In this document: positions 24,048 through 35,454 of the stretch, piece after piece
Numbering within the stretch: position 1 is the first letter of the stretch
How the letters are laid out: every line of letters starts with the position of its first letter
Source of the DNA: Hypomyces perniciosus
Taxonomy: Eukaryota > Ascomycota > Sordariomycetes > Hypocreales > Hypocreaceae
DNA: 64,000 nucleotides
Direction: 5' to 3'
NCBI GenBank assembly: GCA_008477525.1
Contig: SPDT01000010.1
Location: 1,736,001 to 1,800,000 of the forward strand
Made by a program: the position numbers and the translations under genes
Notes under the pieces: generated by a model
The model's input: the letters and a program-made list of their open reading frames with translations, nothing else
What the model was told of the DNA's origin: nothing
The model's database searches: none

Positions 24048-26292
24048 TTACAGAGCGAGAACCGCACCGACAACGGCAGCCAGTGTCGTGGCAATGGCTG
24101 CACTACCGACGAATCGCCCTCCCATGCTGTCACCCTTGATCTTAATGGGATTTGCGTTGAAGAATGGGGGGTTGTACGGCGCAGGGGTGCTCTCGTCCAG
24201 CGTGCCGTTCCAGCAGTACCGGGTAAAGCACTTGGTGCACGCATCTGGCACAGCAGTCTTGGTGCGCTCAAAGCTGCGCGCTAGCATGGCACAGCCAACA
24301 CACACAGGCCACTCCTGGTCACGCGTGCTGTTCCCTTGGGTGACGACGGCCCAGCCGTTGGAGATGATGGCGTCGCGCTCATCCGCCTCGATGGTCATCT
24401 TGAAGGTGGAGATGTTGGAGTGGTAGACGTAAGGGTAGTTGGGCAGGTAGACGATCAGGGGTGATTTCCCCGTTGTGTTGGAAGAGTCGCAGCCAAAGAA
24501 GACGGGCTTGGTGTTGAGACCGAGGTTCATGAAGGTGTTCTTGCCGGGCACGACGGGGAAGCCGGTGCCGTTGGCGATGTGCTTGATGGAGCGCTCGTAG
24601 GTGGCAATGGGCGAGGCGCCATCGGGCCAGCTGGTGTTGGTGTCGGCCGAGGAGTCGACGGAGAAGACGACGTCGACACTGCGCTGCTCGAGGAGGTGTG
24701 GGTGGTAGGGGACGTTCTGGAGATCCTCGCCGCCATCGACCAGCGTCAGACGGTCTGAGCCGGCGCCGGGGTTTTGCTCTGGGTTCCAGCCCTTGAAGGG
24801 GTTGGGCGACCAGTCAGCAATATCGTTGTTATCGTTGCCGAGCTGGACGAGGATGCCGGCGATGATCTTGACGACGAAGTCGGGGACGCCCTTGGGAACG
24901 TAGGCGTCTTTGTCGTCCTTGAGGTACAGAATGATCTGGTTGAACAGGGAGCTGGAGGTGCCCATGACGAAGCTAGCGCTATCGAAACCGATAATGCATG
25001 TCTCGTTGCTCGGGATCGATCCGTTGCTGAACCTAGAGCCGACATACTTGAGCGGCGCATACCCGTTCAGCGTTGGGTCAGAGGAGCCCATCTCCCAGGG
25101 GTTAAAGTCGAAAACAGTCGAGTTGGCCGAGATGACGACCTGGCCGGGGGCACGGCCATCGGCTACGATGAACGGAAGAGGAGTCTTTGCGTTCTTGAAG
25201 TCGGGATCGTTGGCGATGGAGGAAAAGGTGAAGCCGGGGCCGCCCTCGGGGGCGTTGATGAGCTGGTAGGAGAGCATGCGACCCCAGTAATCGGTGATGG
25301 AGCGGTCGAACCCGGCCTTGTCCTTGTCGTCGATAGAGTCGAAGATTTCCTTGTAGTATTCTAGCGTTTTCAACTTCTCGGGACCTGTGAGAGCATGTCA
25401 GTCTGATTCCGTTTGCGATGCACGTTGGGGGGGGGGGCGTCAAGACGTACCCTTCAGGATGCTGTCCTGGAGTTGCCAGATGGCGTTGGAGCTGACGGCG
25501 GCCTGCACCGTGGTAAAATTGTTCGTGTAGACGCTGCCGACCAGCCAGCTGCCTCCAGACAGACCAGAGATGTAGGTCGCGCTCTGGAGAAGGCCGCCCA
25601 AGTTGCCCTTATCCGTGCTTCCCGGCGATCGATCATCCCAAGCGGAGAGGCCGCCCGCACCGTTCAGCATGGCACGATAGCCGCCTCCGGAGAAAGCCAG
25701 GCCGATGTTGGGCAGGGCAGTCTTGTCCGACTCGACATTGGAGAGGTACTTGTCGCTGTCGAAGTTGGGGATAGCGACGCGCTTCAGTAGCGTGCGGATG
25801 TGCGAGATGGTCTCGGTGCGGCGACGCGGCAGCCATTCGAGCTCCTGGGGGCTCAGCGTAGAGCCGTGACGGATCTTGGGACGTTCGCTGGGACAGGTGG
25901 CATTTGAGGGCACGTAGCCGTTTGGGTTTGCTTGGGTGGCGCGCTGTGCGAGGGAAGGGGGGAGGAGTTCGTTTGTGAAGCCGACATCACGAGTGTCGAA
26001 AGGGACTGTGTGCGCAACGGCGACTGATGTCAGTTTATGGTTTCCATCGTGTAGTATTTTGAAAATGACATCGTCTGTGGGGGGCAGGAGAAATAGAGCG
26101 AACAAGTTGTGCCATCGCAATGGCGCTCAGATTAGAGTGAAGATGTTGACGGGAGGATGTGGTGATGGGCTTTTTGGTGTTGTGATATTAGGGGGTCCCA
26201 ATGGGGGGAAATGATCTTGTACCTGCAGAAGCCCCAGCGCCTGGCGCCAAAAGCGACGCCGCTGAGAGCAGAACCGCCAGATGACGATTCAT
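24048..26292 (-). CDS. Phospholipase B / lysophospholipase, secreted and GPI-anchored
   Basis: Cleaves acyl chains from phospholipids and lysophospholipids at the cell surface. Exon 1 (26292-26223) encodes a signal peptide (MNRHLAVLLSAASLLAPGAGASA). Exon 2 ends at 25451 and exon 3 runs 25384-24048. The acceptor of intron 1 is ambiguous: CCCACAG (exon from 26074) and CATCAG (exon from 26023) are both in frame; the first has the better pyrimidine tract. Catalytic features of the PLA2_B family are present: SGGGYRAMLNGAG (Arg), the nucleophile elbow SGLSGGSW and the Asp in LTLVDGGEDLQNVPYHPHL. Many NxS/T sites occur. The end is Cys-rich (CVGC, CTKCFTRYC) and then hydrophobic (FVGSAAIATTLAAVVGAVLAL), a GPI signal. 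Length is about 650 residues, normal for the family. Confidence 0.93.
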
Positions 26293-29200
26293 GGTTATGA
26301 AGGCGATTATGATGCGAATAAAAAAATGAAAGAAAAAAAATGAATGACAGAAAGACAGTTTTAGTAAGAAAGCAAAAGCGACTGTTATGAAAGAGAGGTC
26401 TGGTGACAGGTGGTGGAAGGCGGAGGAGAGACAAGACAGGGAGCAGGGAGGAGAAGAAGACTGGAGTCGGGTCACTGCAGGAGGAGGTCTCAGCTCAGAC
26501 CACCAAACAGCAAAAAAGAGGCCGTGATGAGGAGAGGAGGTCCGAGGGGAGATGGGCAGATTTACTATTATAGTATTTTGTCTTTTAGGTATTAGTCTTC
26601 GTGCTTCGTATTACCTATTACTCCGTTGGTTTGTCAGGAACTACTACTATTATTATTATTTATTTATTGTGATGCTGCAGAGGTCTCCGAATGGATAGCT
26701 GCCTCTGGGATGTGTGGCAGCGTTGGGTGGCTTAGTCGATATCTATGGATCAGATGAAATCCGCTACTGTATGTGTATGGATGGGTGCACAGGCTTTGTC
26801 TATTGGTGATCGTGCAATGTAATGTAGGCTTTGCTTTGCTTTGCTTTGCTTTGCTTTGCTTTGCTTGCTTGCATATGAAGAACAAGCACATGACATGACA
26901 TGATATGATGATTCCTATACTACTGTCTGTGGAAGATCTACGAGTATACTCCGTATTAATAGCAGTATCAATCAACGAGGAAGAAGCATAAAATAAGCAC
27001 TCGAATAGGCCATGACTAAGCTGTTAGAGTGGAATGGGAAATTGTCGAGGCGGCCACCAGCAGGCATCTTGAAATTGGCTCGCCAATAGACCAACCAAGA
27101 AAGATGCCAAGGGCATTGTGAGACTCTGGGGGGGGGACAAACTGCGTTCAAGGGTGTGAGGCAGTGTTTGAGTGTCTGAGCACTCTTGACGGAGTAGTAG
27201 TAATACTCCAGAGTTTCAGCCCAATTGCTTTGTGAGCAGTACCTAGTAGGTACTAATAGTGAGGTAGGTAGTACTTCGTACTAGTACTTTGTTCTACTAC
27301 TTCTAGTATGATTCCTTGCTCGGGCATTTATTTCCATGCGTCATCTCGACTAGGGCTTCATCCTACTCCGTACATACCGAACTTCCGATCTGATGCTAAC
27401 AATGATGGCGTCCTGCGCCTCTCTGCCGTCTGCAGAGAAACGAACGCCCCCTTTGGGTAATGTTAATCTGCAGATTCTGTTTGTTGTTTCTTGGGACTAA
27501 TAATTCACCAACCAACCAACCGACCAACCAACCAACAACAACACGGCATGATGCTAAATCACTCACTAGCAAAAAAAGGGAGAGCCGAAAGGGAGCCGAA
27601 AAACCGAAGCAAAAAAAGGGTCCCGGAGCGTCCAAGGCCCCCGAAGCTCCCCGAAGCCCCGTTTAGTCGGGAAAAGGGTCGATCGCAGAGGGGATGGATG
27701 TGAAACCCTGCGTTTCAACCCTTTGGCGGCCCGTGCCTACTACTGCTACTGCTAATACTGCTCCTACAGAGTAGTATTATCACTGCTACTACTCGTAATA
27801 GACATGAATCAAGGGACCTGCGACACAGTACAGAGTACAGAGTGGTACTACTTCGTACCGCATGATACAATACTGCTTGGGTTAGTATTTGTTGAACAAG
27901 GCATCCTATGAGAAGTCCGCAACATAGAACGGGGGGCCATCTGTATAATATGCGTGTGGCTGCCAAGCCGGCGTTAAGCACCCTTTGAGAGCGGCTCTTC
28001 GTTTGCCCAACACATGGAAACGTAACGTACGATGCGACCCGTCTTTTCTTCCCTTTCTTCCTATCCATCTCCGCCAAGCGAGGCTGAATCATCATGCATG
28101 ATCTACGCTCTGCTATTTGTCCACACAGCCTGCAAAGCCTTCTTCTGCCGCAGGCGAATGCGACATGGACATATTAGACCTCGTACTTCGTATATACGAG
28201 TACAACCCAACACATCCTACCTAATAGGTCTCAAATCACCACACCGCTCGCTGCCACTGGGCTTAGACGTCGTCGTCGTTGTTGTTCCGAATGAATATGT
28301 GTGTCACATTCACTCAACTCGTCCGCGGAGGCCGATCTCGCTCGCAGGAACCTCAGACCAACATTTTGTTGATCTCAGCGGCCTATTCGGAAGGATCAGC
28401 TATTACAAAAGATCGCCAACTAGTTAGTCTACGCACCGGAAGAATATCCAGCCATCCCACGCCGAGTCTGCCGAGCCTTGACCATAGCAGTAGTAGTAGT
28501 ACTCGTACGTACAAGCATGCACACAGCCAACCAGAGAGGTCAGCCGCATCGCAATTCCGTTGTCAGGCGGGCCTCGGAATGGGCCGATTTGTATGTACGA
28601 GTATGTATGTATATATGTATTTACATGTACTCAATACATAGGCGCGAGCATGGCGGTGCGATGATGCGCCATGTTGGCAAGGCTGATTATCGTGATGGTG
28701 TGATGATAGTGGTGTGCTGTCTCAGATGGTGACGCTCAGGCACAGTGGAACCAAGGCTGAGTGCATGGAGACGGCATCTTTCCGTCCATACTATATCCTC
28801 GTAGTACTTCCAACACAAAGGGGGCCAACACTGTAAAACTTGTGCTTCGTCCAAGCGTTCCATGTTCTCGTAAATCCTCGCCTCATAGGCCTCCAACGCT
28901 CTTGTGCGAGAGGAAGGGCCCAAGGCAAAACGCAGAACCGGCTGCTTGAACCGTGAATGCTGCATTTGTTGTTATTCGCACTCTCGTTTTTTTCTCTTGC
29001 TGTAACCGAGATTGGTCACTGCCACACCTGGGAATGGCTTCGTGGCGCGGTTGCACGTATTTCTCGCGAAGATGCATTGTCACAGGCCAGCGCATGTGTG
29101 TTTGAGATGGTGCCCATCGTCTCGTATTATACTACCGCAGACGTGACTGAGAGGGGATAGCAAGCACTGGTAGGAGGCCTCTCACATTGTTAGATTCTTT

Positions 29201-29687
29201 GCTGGTTGTCCATCTTAGATGGAGGAATTGGTGAAGAACACATAGGCGAAGCAATATGCATCCCAATAGACTTGATATCCTGGGCCAATTTCTCCCAGCA
29301 AGTGATGCTACATGACATCTACTCCATAGATTGAATGCGCACATACAAGTGTTACGACGTCGGCGAATGGGCGACTTGTGCGTCTAACCATGTTAGACAA
29401 GTGTTGTTATCGGCTCAGCCGTGTTCAAAACTGCCATCTCCCGGCTTTGTTGTCCATTGTCGTATCCGCAGAAAACTTCTAGGCAATATACAAAGGCGAA
29501 GAGAAGATGACAACTCGATTCAACCATTACTTGTATCCAAGTCAGATTCCATCTTCCATCTCTTTTCATCCCATCTATCCAAAATGATGAAACTTTGCCC
29601 ATGACTCCCCGAGCAGGTAGTGAGTCCTATTACTTCAGCACGAAAGAGCTCTCGTTCCACGTAAGCCGTACTCATAGGACTGCAATG
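26293..29687. other. Gene-free 3.4-kb tract
   Basis: The right-hand end of the phospholipase B promoter plus a long stretch with no supported gene. It contains a (GCTTT)7 repeat at 26828, a CCAACCAA-type repeat at 27509-27540, exact TACTCCGTA words at 26947 and 27364, and TACTTCGTA words at 27272, 27849 and 28184. I found no domain in any open frame. Confidence 0.6.
26828..26872. repeat. (GCTTT)7 pentanucleotide microsatellite
   Basis: Seven perfect GCTTT units, then GCTTGCTTGC, about 540 bp upstream of the phospholipase B start codon. It is likely length-variable between strains. Confidence 0.95.
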
Positions 29688-31060
29688 TTACAGCCGATGG
29701 AATCGGCACCGACGACATGCCAAAATCCGACACGCGCGGCACTCATAAATGAAGTTCCGTAAGACCGCGTGACACTCCTCACAGCGATGATGTCCTCCCC
29801 GATTTCTCCACGCCGGATGGGCGCATTCATGGTTCTCTATCAGGTTCTGTCTCGCCACGTCGACCATGTGGTTGAACACATGTTCCTCGACCGCGTTCTC
29901 GCCGGCATCTCGGTCCACAATGTTGACGGCTCGGTCAAGCAGCCGTTCTTCTTCCCACTGCGGACAAGTACAGGTCTTCCACCTCGCACCACAGACGTAA
30001 CAGAACTCGGTGCCACAAGGACAAGCTGTTTCTTCACGTTAATTACCAGGAAACACAGTCCTGCATGCAGCAGCAAGATGGAATGGCGGATCGTACTTAT
30101 GTGGTTACATCCCGTATTTAACTCCACCATCCGCCGACACCCTCGGCATTGCTGCCAGCCATTGTCCTCCGCAGTACGGAGCAAGTCTTGCGTCGCCGGG
30201 TCTTCGGGACAATCCTCCTGCTCATGAGCCGGACCCTTGCACATCACGCATGTCTGACGTCGGCACCTCACACACGAAGCTACATCCCCCCGAACGAACT
30301 GCGGCGGCACAAACGTAGAGCACGTGGGTCCGTGACAATACGTCCTGTTGGGCGTTCCGTACTCGATTTCCTTGGCCCGGAATTCGCCAACCAACTTGGA
30401 CGGGAGGATCGTCTGATTGGGACCGAGGGGGATCGGCTGCCCGCAACAACGCGGGGGGAACATCGACTCATCACGGATCGACGCGCCGAAGAGACGGGCC
30501 ATGCACGTTCGACAGTACTCGTGAGAACAAGGACATCGCGCCACGTCAGTGGATGGAACCCTGGTATAGCAAGCTGCGCAGCTTCGGTACAGACCGGAGG
30601 AAGACGACGAGAATGCCGTGGTGGAAGCCGAGCCTGTGCGAGTAGCGCCCCAGGAAGCAGACTCACCACCATCTCCATCGAAGATGCTGCTCTTGTCGTC
30701 CATGTACGTCGATTGAAGCATGCTGAGCATCGCGTTATCCAGCTGCATCTCTTCATGCATTGGAATGTTACGGCCCAGGACGTGCTCCCGATCGCGTCTG
30801 GCCTGCTGCTCAAGGGCATTGTGCTCGGTGATGGCCTGGCTGTCGAGCATCACGGCGCGAGCCATACTCTGGCACATGGCCCTGTCAGAGAGGAAGCCCG
30901 CGAGCGATTGCAGCTCGGACTGGTACATTTCCATGGCGAGCTCAGCATCGGCAGGGCCGCGATCCTCCCGGTGTTTGCCTTTCACGAGGCTTTGGACATC
31001 TTGCAGCTGGAGCTCAAGGATGAGATCGAGCGTGGCCTGGTCGAGGTCGCAGTCCAACAT
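29688..31060 (-). CDS. RBR-type E3 ubiquitin ligase (RING1-IBR-RING2)
   Basis: Two exons, 31060-30097 and 30025-29688, joined across a 71-nt intron, give 433 residues. The N-terminal 160 residues are helical and acidic, with no recognised domain. RING1 is CAACYTRVP...CPCSHEYCRTC...CC. The IBR is YCHGPTC...CVRCRRQTCVMCKG...C. RING2 is CRGCRRMVELNTGCNHITCPCGTEFCYVC, and the intron falls inside it, between NHI and the next Cys. The Cys of NTGCNH matches the position that takes ubiquitin as a thioester in RBR ligases such as Parkin. The tail holds further Cys/His pairs (CAHPAWRNRGGHHRCEEC, CRACRILACRRC) that look like an extra zinc-binding module. Substrates are unknown. Confidence 0.92.
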
Positions 31061-31585
31061 TGTGACGAGATTGAAGCTATACGCACTGTTGTGAGGTGAG
31101 ACGATGAGATGAGACGACAATCCAATGGCTATGATAGTGTGTCGGTGATGAATTGAAGATTGTAGGATCACTTGTACGAGGGGCTGGAGGTGGTCTAACA
31201 ACCGAATATAAGAGTTTAGCGCTTATTGACGCCATAGTGTCTGCCCCGTTGGTTATCCGGATAAGAGCCGCTGATAGCACCTATATTTATTATCGAATGA
31301 TTAAGTACGAAGTAGCTGTTACTACTCCATAAGGTTGGCAGGCTGGACTAATACCCTCAAATAAAAACCACTGTGTCAGCTTAGGTGCCTGTGTGACTCC
31401 AAGAACGGCCATTCAAAAAAATTATATCGCATACTTTCACTTTATATATACGACTACGGAGTACTTATATAGGCATTCCGATATTCAAGGGCTGATGTAC
31501 AGTGACTGCTGAAAACGCTGGCATTCCATGGCATCCCAAGACCGCTTACACACCTCTCTGGCCACGATCTGATGCATGGTTGCTT
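31061..31585. other. Intergenic spacer
   Basis: About 525 bp with the RBR gene promoter and the 3' end of the next gene. It contains TACGAAGTA at 31306 and TACGGAGTA at 31455. Confidence 0.5.
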
Positions 31586-33361
31586 TCACAAACGCCCGTC
31601 AGATCTCTCCCCATCAACTTCCACAGCTAAATATGAAGACTCGGTCGTGAACCAGAACTTGATGACATGTCCCACGAGCGGATAGCATTTCCATTCCTCA
31701 CCACATCGTTCACGTTGAGTGTCATTCTTGAATTCGACCTGTATGCGGTGGATAAACCGATCCCGGGACCATTGTGGACTTGACTCGACTCGGAGACAAA
31801 TCTTGAGTGGTCCAACAACCCTCTCTGCCGGATCAACATGCAAGCGACATTGTCCAACAGTCCGAGATCCCCCATTCAGATATCGGAGCAAGATACCTCT
31901 GCAAAAGCCAGTGCGCTCATCATAAAAGACTAGAGTCGACGAAACACCATCCAAAGGCGCCCGCGAGAAGTAGGCGCAATCGCCAAGCGGCCTAGAGGGT
32001 TCCTCCGGGGGAAATGGCTCTGTGGGACTTGGGTTAGACGGCAGTCTGCAGTATGCACCGAAGACCCGTACTGCAAGCCCATTGTGAGGTTCACTGTAAA
32101 TCAAGGTCAAAGGAGTGGTGTTTTCTAGAAACCGCTCTTTGTAGAGACCCGTGGACTGCGACCCTAGGACAATATCACCAGCTTTCTCTGTCCGGGCGAG
32201 AATATTCAAGCTCGCACCCACATCTCCATGACCTCCCAGATTAGTTAACCGATCACCCTTTGGGATGGGTAAGTAGAGCCACAAGATACACCGCCGAAGT
32301 CTGTTTGGGAAAAATCCATACGTCGACAAAGCAGATATTTCTTCTGATCTGTGGACATGAATGTTCAACAGCTGTCTCGCAGAAAAAAAGAAGGTCACGC
32401 CTCTTATACTATCATCCATTTCAATAGCAGAGAAATGCGGACCAGCCAGCATCCTAGGACCGGTTTTGCAACACGACAGGCTAGGCCGCGCTGGAGTGTT
32501 CCATATCCGGGGTGACTGCCGTTCGGGAGGTTCACGAGGTAATTGAAGACGCAGGCGACCGTCCTGGACGAGGAATGAGATCACACGAGACGCCCAAGAG
32601 AGACTGACAGGCAATACGCACCCGAAGCTGTGCCACTACTCCAGAGACGGACGCTGCTTGTGCGACGATATAGGCAGAATGGTCATGGCACTCTCCTGAA
32701 TACTGGGAAATGCTAGAAAGGCGTTCCACTTTGCTGATACCGTCGGGGTCGATAGTTAGTACCCACGCACACCTCCAAAGCAAGGAATGTCTCGAGTAGC
32801 CTTGAATCATTCTAAGAAGCCTTGTTGGCAACTTACACAGCCATGGTAGTCCGCAAAGCTTTGGCTGCCGTTTGAAGTGTGTCCATGTCAAGCTCCTCAC
32901 GAGGTATATAGAGAGGCAGCGCTCCTCGCCAAACGTTTCTCCACGCAGCCATGACCCAGAGTCGGTGATGCAGTGCATTAGTGTCTTCAACGGTGCATGT
33001 CTTGCTGAAAATCTCAAAGCAGTCATAATGCAACGTCGCGAACTCGGGCGACAAGGTACACTCCCCGCAGCCCGGAAAGTGGCACAGTCGAAAACCGTCG
33101 ACGCTGGTGACAGTAAGGCCTACCGTTTTGTGGGAAAGGAAATGACCGAGTGCAGCTGTAGGAGGTCGAGCCGTCGCTGCTAAAGACTGTAGTGCAATGA
33201 ATGTCAATAACGGAAGTGGGATAACGATATGGGGAAATGAATAAGGAGAAGAAGGGACGGAGAAGACCATCATACGCGCTATCACCCTTTCTTGCCTTAG
33301 GATTCCTATCTGAGCAGATCCCGCATTGGGGCGTGAGCCCAAGATAGCCGTGGTTGATCAT
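31586..33361 (-). CDS. Uncharacterised fungal protein with N-terminal Cys pair
   Basis: My best model has four exons: 33361-33286, 33155-32837, 32733-32622 and 32563-31586. It keeps one frame to give 494 residues. Intron 2 has a consensus TACTAAC branch site; intron 1 (130 nt) is the least certain. The protein begins MINHGYLGLTPQCGICSDRNP, a CxxC pair close to the start. It continues with a Cys-rich stretch (CHFPGCGECTL...HYDCFEIF) and then WVMAAWRNVWRGALPLYIP. I associate this layout with a fungus-specific family often annotated as F-box-like or hypothetical, but I cannot name a domain. The C-terminal 300 residues contain many aromatic residues and predicted strands (GVTFFFSARQLLNIHVH, LGDCAYFSRAPL, HVIKFWFTTE). 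No signal peptide or transmembrane helix is seen. Confidence 0.7.
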
Positions 33362-33850
33362 TATCGCGTTGATATCAAGGTCGAAGTATACGGAACATGT
33401 ATGAACTATGAAGCTTCTCCAAACACACCTGCATGAATTACCAATTCTGTTGCAGAAAATCCTGGTTGTAACAATTATTTATACATTGGGACCACCGATA
33501 TTGTTATCTGGAGGTTATCCCCTTGGCGCTTCCCTAATTCCCCAAGGGGTGGGAGATTAAGATGCCACATGTAATTCAGGTGAAGGAAGCGGAAACAGGA
33601 GCCCTATACTTTGTAGATGGAAGTAAAGTGATGTTTACCAGTACCACATGGTTCGTATGTCGTTATTTCTTCCCTTGTTGTGTTTGGACGATCATGCCAA
33701 CCGTTTGTCACAGTCTCTATTTCGTGTTGCTGGCAAACGAAACAACGCAGTGTAAGGCACCCTATCCATTGAGATGTATTTAACGAAAGTCTATATGTCT
33801 GTTTGTTCCCTTCCCCCCACATCCATACGTGTCATCCTTCTAGCCCATGA
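33362..33850. other. Intergenic spacer
   Basis: 489 bp between the uncharacterised gene and the 3' end of the APH-like kinase gene. No gene or clear site is visible. Confidence 0.4.
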
Positions 33851-34864
33851 TCAATTCTGTTGGTTAAATTTCTTTGCATGCTCCGCATGCACCTCCTTCA
33901 GCACCTCATTTCTCAGTCGATCACATTCCGCCCACAAATTTGGCATCCCATCAATCTCCATCTGTTTCATGACTCTCTTCTTGAAATCCCGGTGGATTTC
34001 AGGGTAAATATGGCTCCAATTGTGACCGTCCGCAGCGTTAGTTGCAATCCATTCGAGGGGCACAAACTCGGCCTGCTCCCAGTCTATAACCGCAATCAGA
34101 GGCTCATCCGGTGCGGGAACCTCCGCTTGGGATAGAGCATGTTGGATGGCAGCCTTTGCCTCATCGTCAGTCCGGACTATAATGTTACCCATATGCATGT
34201 CCGGATGGGTGAACATGAATGAGTCGCATCGCATCCCGATTTCTTTGCATTGCCTAATGAGGTTCTTTTGCTCTGGATCTTTGTCATCGTCATCGGTCCG
34301 GAGATAGAACGAGATACCGGTTGATAGTCTCCCATCGACCGAGCCAATGTAGCTTGCGCTGCATTGCGAGAGTTCTTTGTAGATCTTGCTTGTGGATTGA
34401 ACGTAGTAGTTCTTTTCCTCCTCGCTGAGAGTCGGCCAGACGGAACGGAGAGTGCTCCCGGGGACTCGAGTCATGACCACGGCTTGCATACCACCATGAT
34501 CGACAACGTGAACGAGCTTGGGCACGGAGAAGTAGGTCCATTTTTTCTTGCTCACCCAGTCTATAGTGACATGCTCTTGGGTGCGATCTGTATAAGCCGG
34601 GCGGACTTTGATGACGAAATCCCCAATCTGCCAAACACCAGATAGACTTCGATCATACTGTAAGTGGGTGGTGATCTGGATATCCCTGTAAAACCGTCTG
34701 GTCTCGGGCGGTGGGTTAGGTGCCGGGGAAAGCGTGTAGTAGGCGCTATAGGGGCCTTTGAAGGTATATCCAGAAGGCGGTTGTCCGAGAATGACCCAGC
34801 TTCTTTCAAGTACAAACTGGTTCGCAATGAGCCAGGAGTTTACCGAAATTGTTTGAAAAGCCAT
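33851..34864 (-). CDS. Aminoglycoside phosphotransferase-fold kinase
   Basis: A single exon of 337 residues. The Brenner-type motif is HPDMHMGN (HxDxxxxN, catalytic Asp plus metal-binding Asn), and the metal Asp is in LIAVIDWEQAEFVP, where DW is the usual DxD-like position. The N-lobe contains VWQIGDFVIKV with the ATP-anchoring Lys, and a hinge-like VVMTRVPGSTL. Fungal genomes carry many such proteins, mostly of unknown substrate (small-molecule or choline/protein kinase-like). The name APH describes the fold; it does not imply antibiotic resistance. No transport signal is seen. Confidence 0.88.
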   Translation of the reverse strand: MAFQTISVNSWLIANQFVLERSWVILGQPPSGYTFKGPYSAYYTLSPAPNPPPETRRFYRDIQITTHLQYDRSLSGVWQIGDFVIKVRPAYTDRTQEHVTIDWVSKKKWTYFSVPKLVHVVDHGGMQAVVMTRVPGSTLRSVWPTLSEEEKNYYVQSTSKIYKELSQCSASYIGSVDGRLSTGISFYLRTDDDDKDPEQKNLIRQCKEIGMRCDSFMFTHPDMHMGNIIVRTDDEAKAAIQHALSQAEVPAPDEPLIAVIDWEQAEFVPLEWIATNAADGHNWSHIYPEIHRDFKKRVMKQMEIDGMPNLWAECDRLRNEVLKEVHAEHAKKFNQQN

Positions 34865-35454
34865 GTTCGGGATGGTGAATAAGTAATAGAGCTGTAATAT
34901 AGGTTGCTGGCGGTGATGGATGTGAATGGTGATGATATTGCTGAGAATGCTGAATGATGGAGTGATGGAGAATGATGGAGAAAGTGAGATTCACAGCAGC
35001 AGTTGAGCTCTACTTATAGTCAATTCTAGGTTGTTGGTGAACTCGTTCTTTTGTCCATGTGGACGGTCGAGAGTTGGACAAAACAGAGGACCACACATCC
35101 TTCAGCCGAATGCGGGTTGCCAAGTAGTCGAGCGTGGGTGGACTTCTTTATGATTTCTTAGTTCAATTTTAAGGAACAATGAAAAGGACATACTAGATTG
35201 GCAGAATTGCCAATGCATTCTGGACTTTCTTTGACGCCATGTATGCACTCATGGGCGACTTGAGCTCAAAGAAGGTCAATGGTCAAAGGTCAATGGTCAA
35301 AGGTCAATGAAGGTCAATGAAGGTCAATGAAGGTCAAATCACAACCATGTTTCCCCATTCAGATCTCCCAAAAAAACAAAACTTATTCGCACATTCTTCC
35401 TCCCTCTATAAATAGACCAGAAGTTCTCCATAGTCAGGCAGTCGGTCGGTCGGC
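34865..35454. other. Intergenic spacer with AGGTCA tandem repeats
   Basis: 590 bp between the APH-like gene promoter and the 3' end of the zinc-ribbon gene. It includes the tandem repeat at 35273-35338. Confidence 0.5.
35273..35338. repeat. Tandem repeats built on AGGTCA
   Basis: A 14-bp unit (GGTCAAAGGTCAAT) repeats twice and is followed by a 10-bp unit (GAAGGTCAAT) repeated three times. The AGGTCA core recurs at 10- and 14-bp spacing, on one strand. Confidence 0.9.

Noticed and set aside
30149..31099. 316-codon plus-strand frame opposite the RBR ligase
   Set aside because: A mirror of the strongly supported RBR exon; it has no domain of its own.
33851..34864. Antibiotic-resistance gene from the APH-like match
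   Set aside because: Fungal APH-fold proteins are a large family with other substrates; nothing points to aminoglycoside modification.
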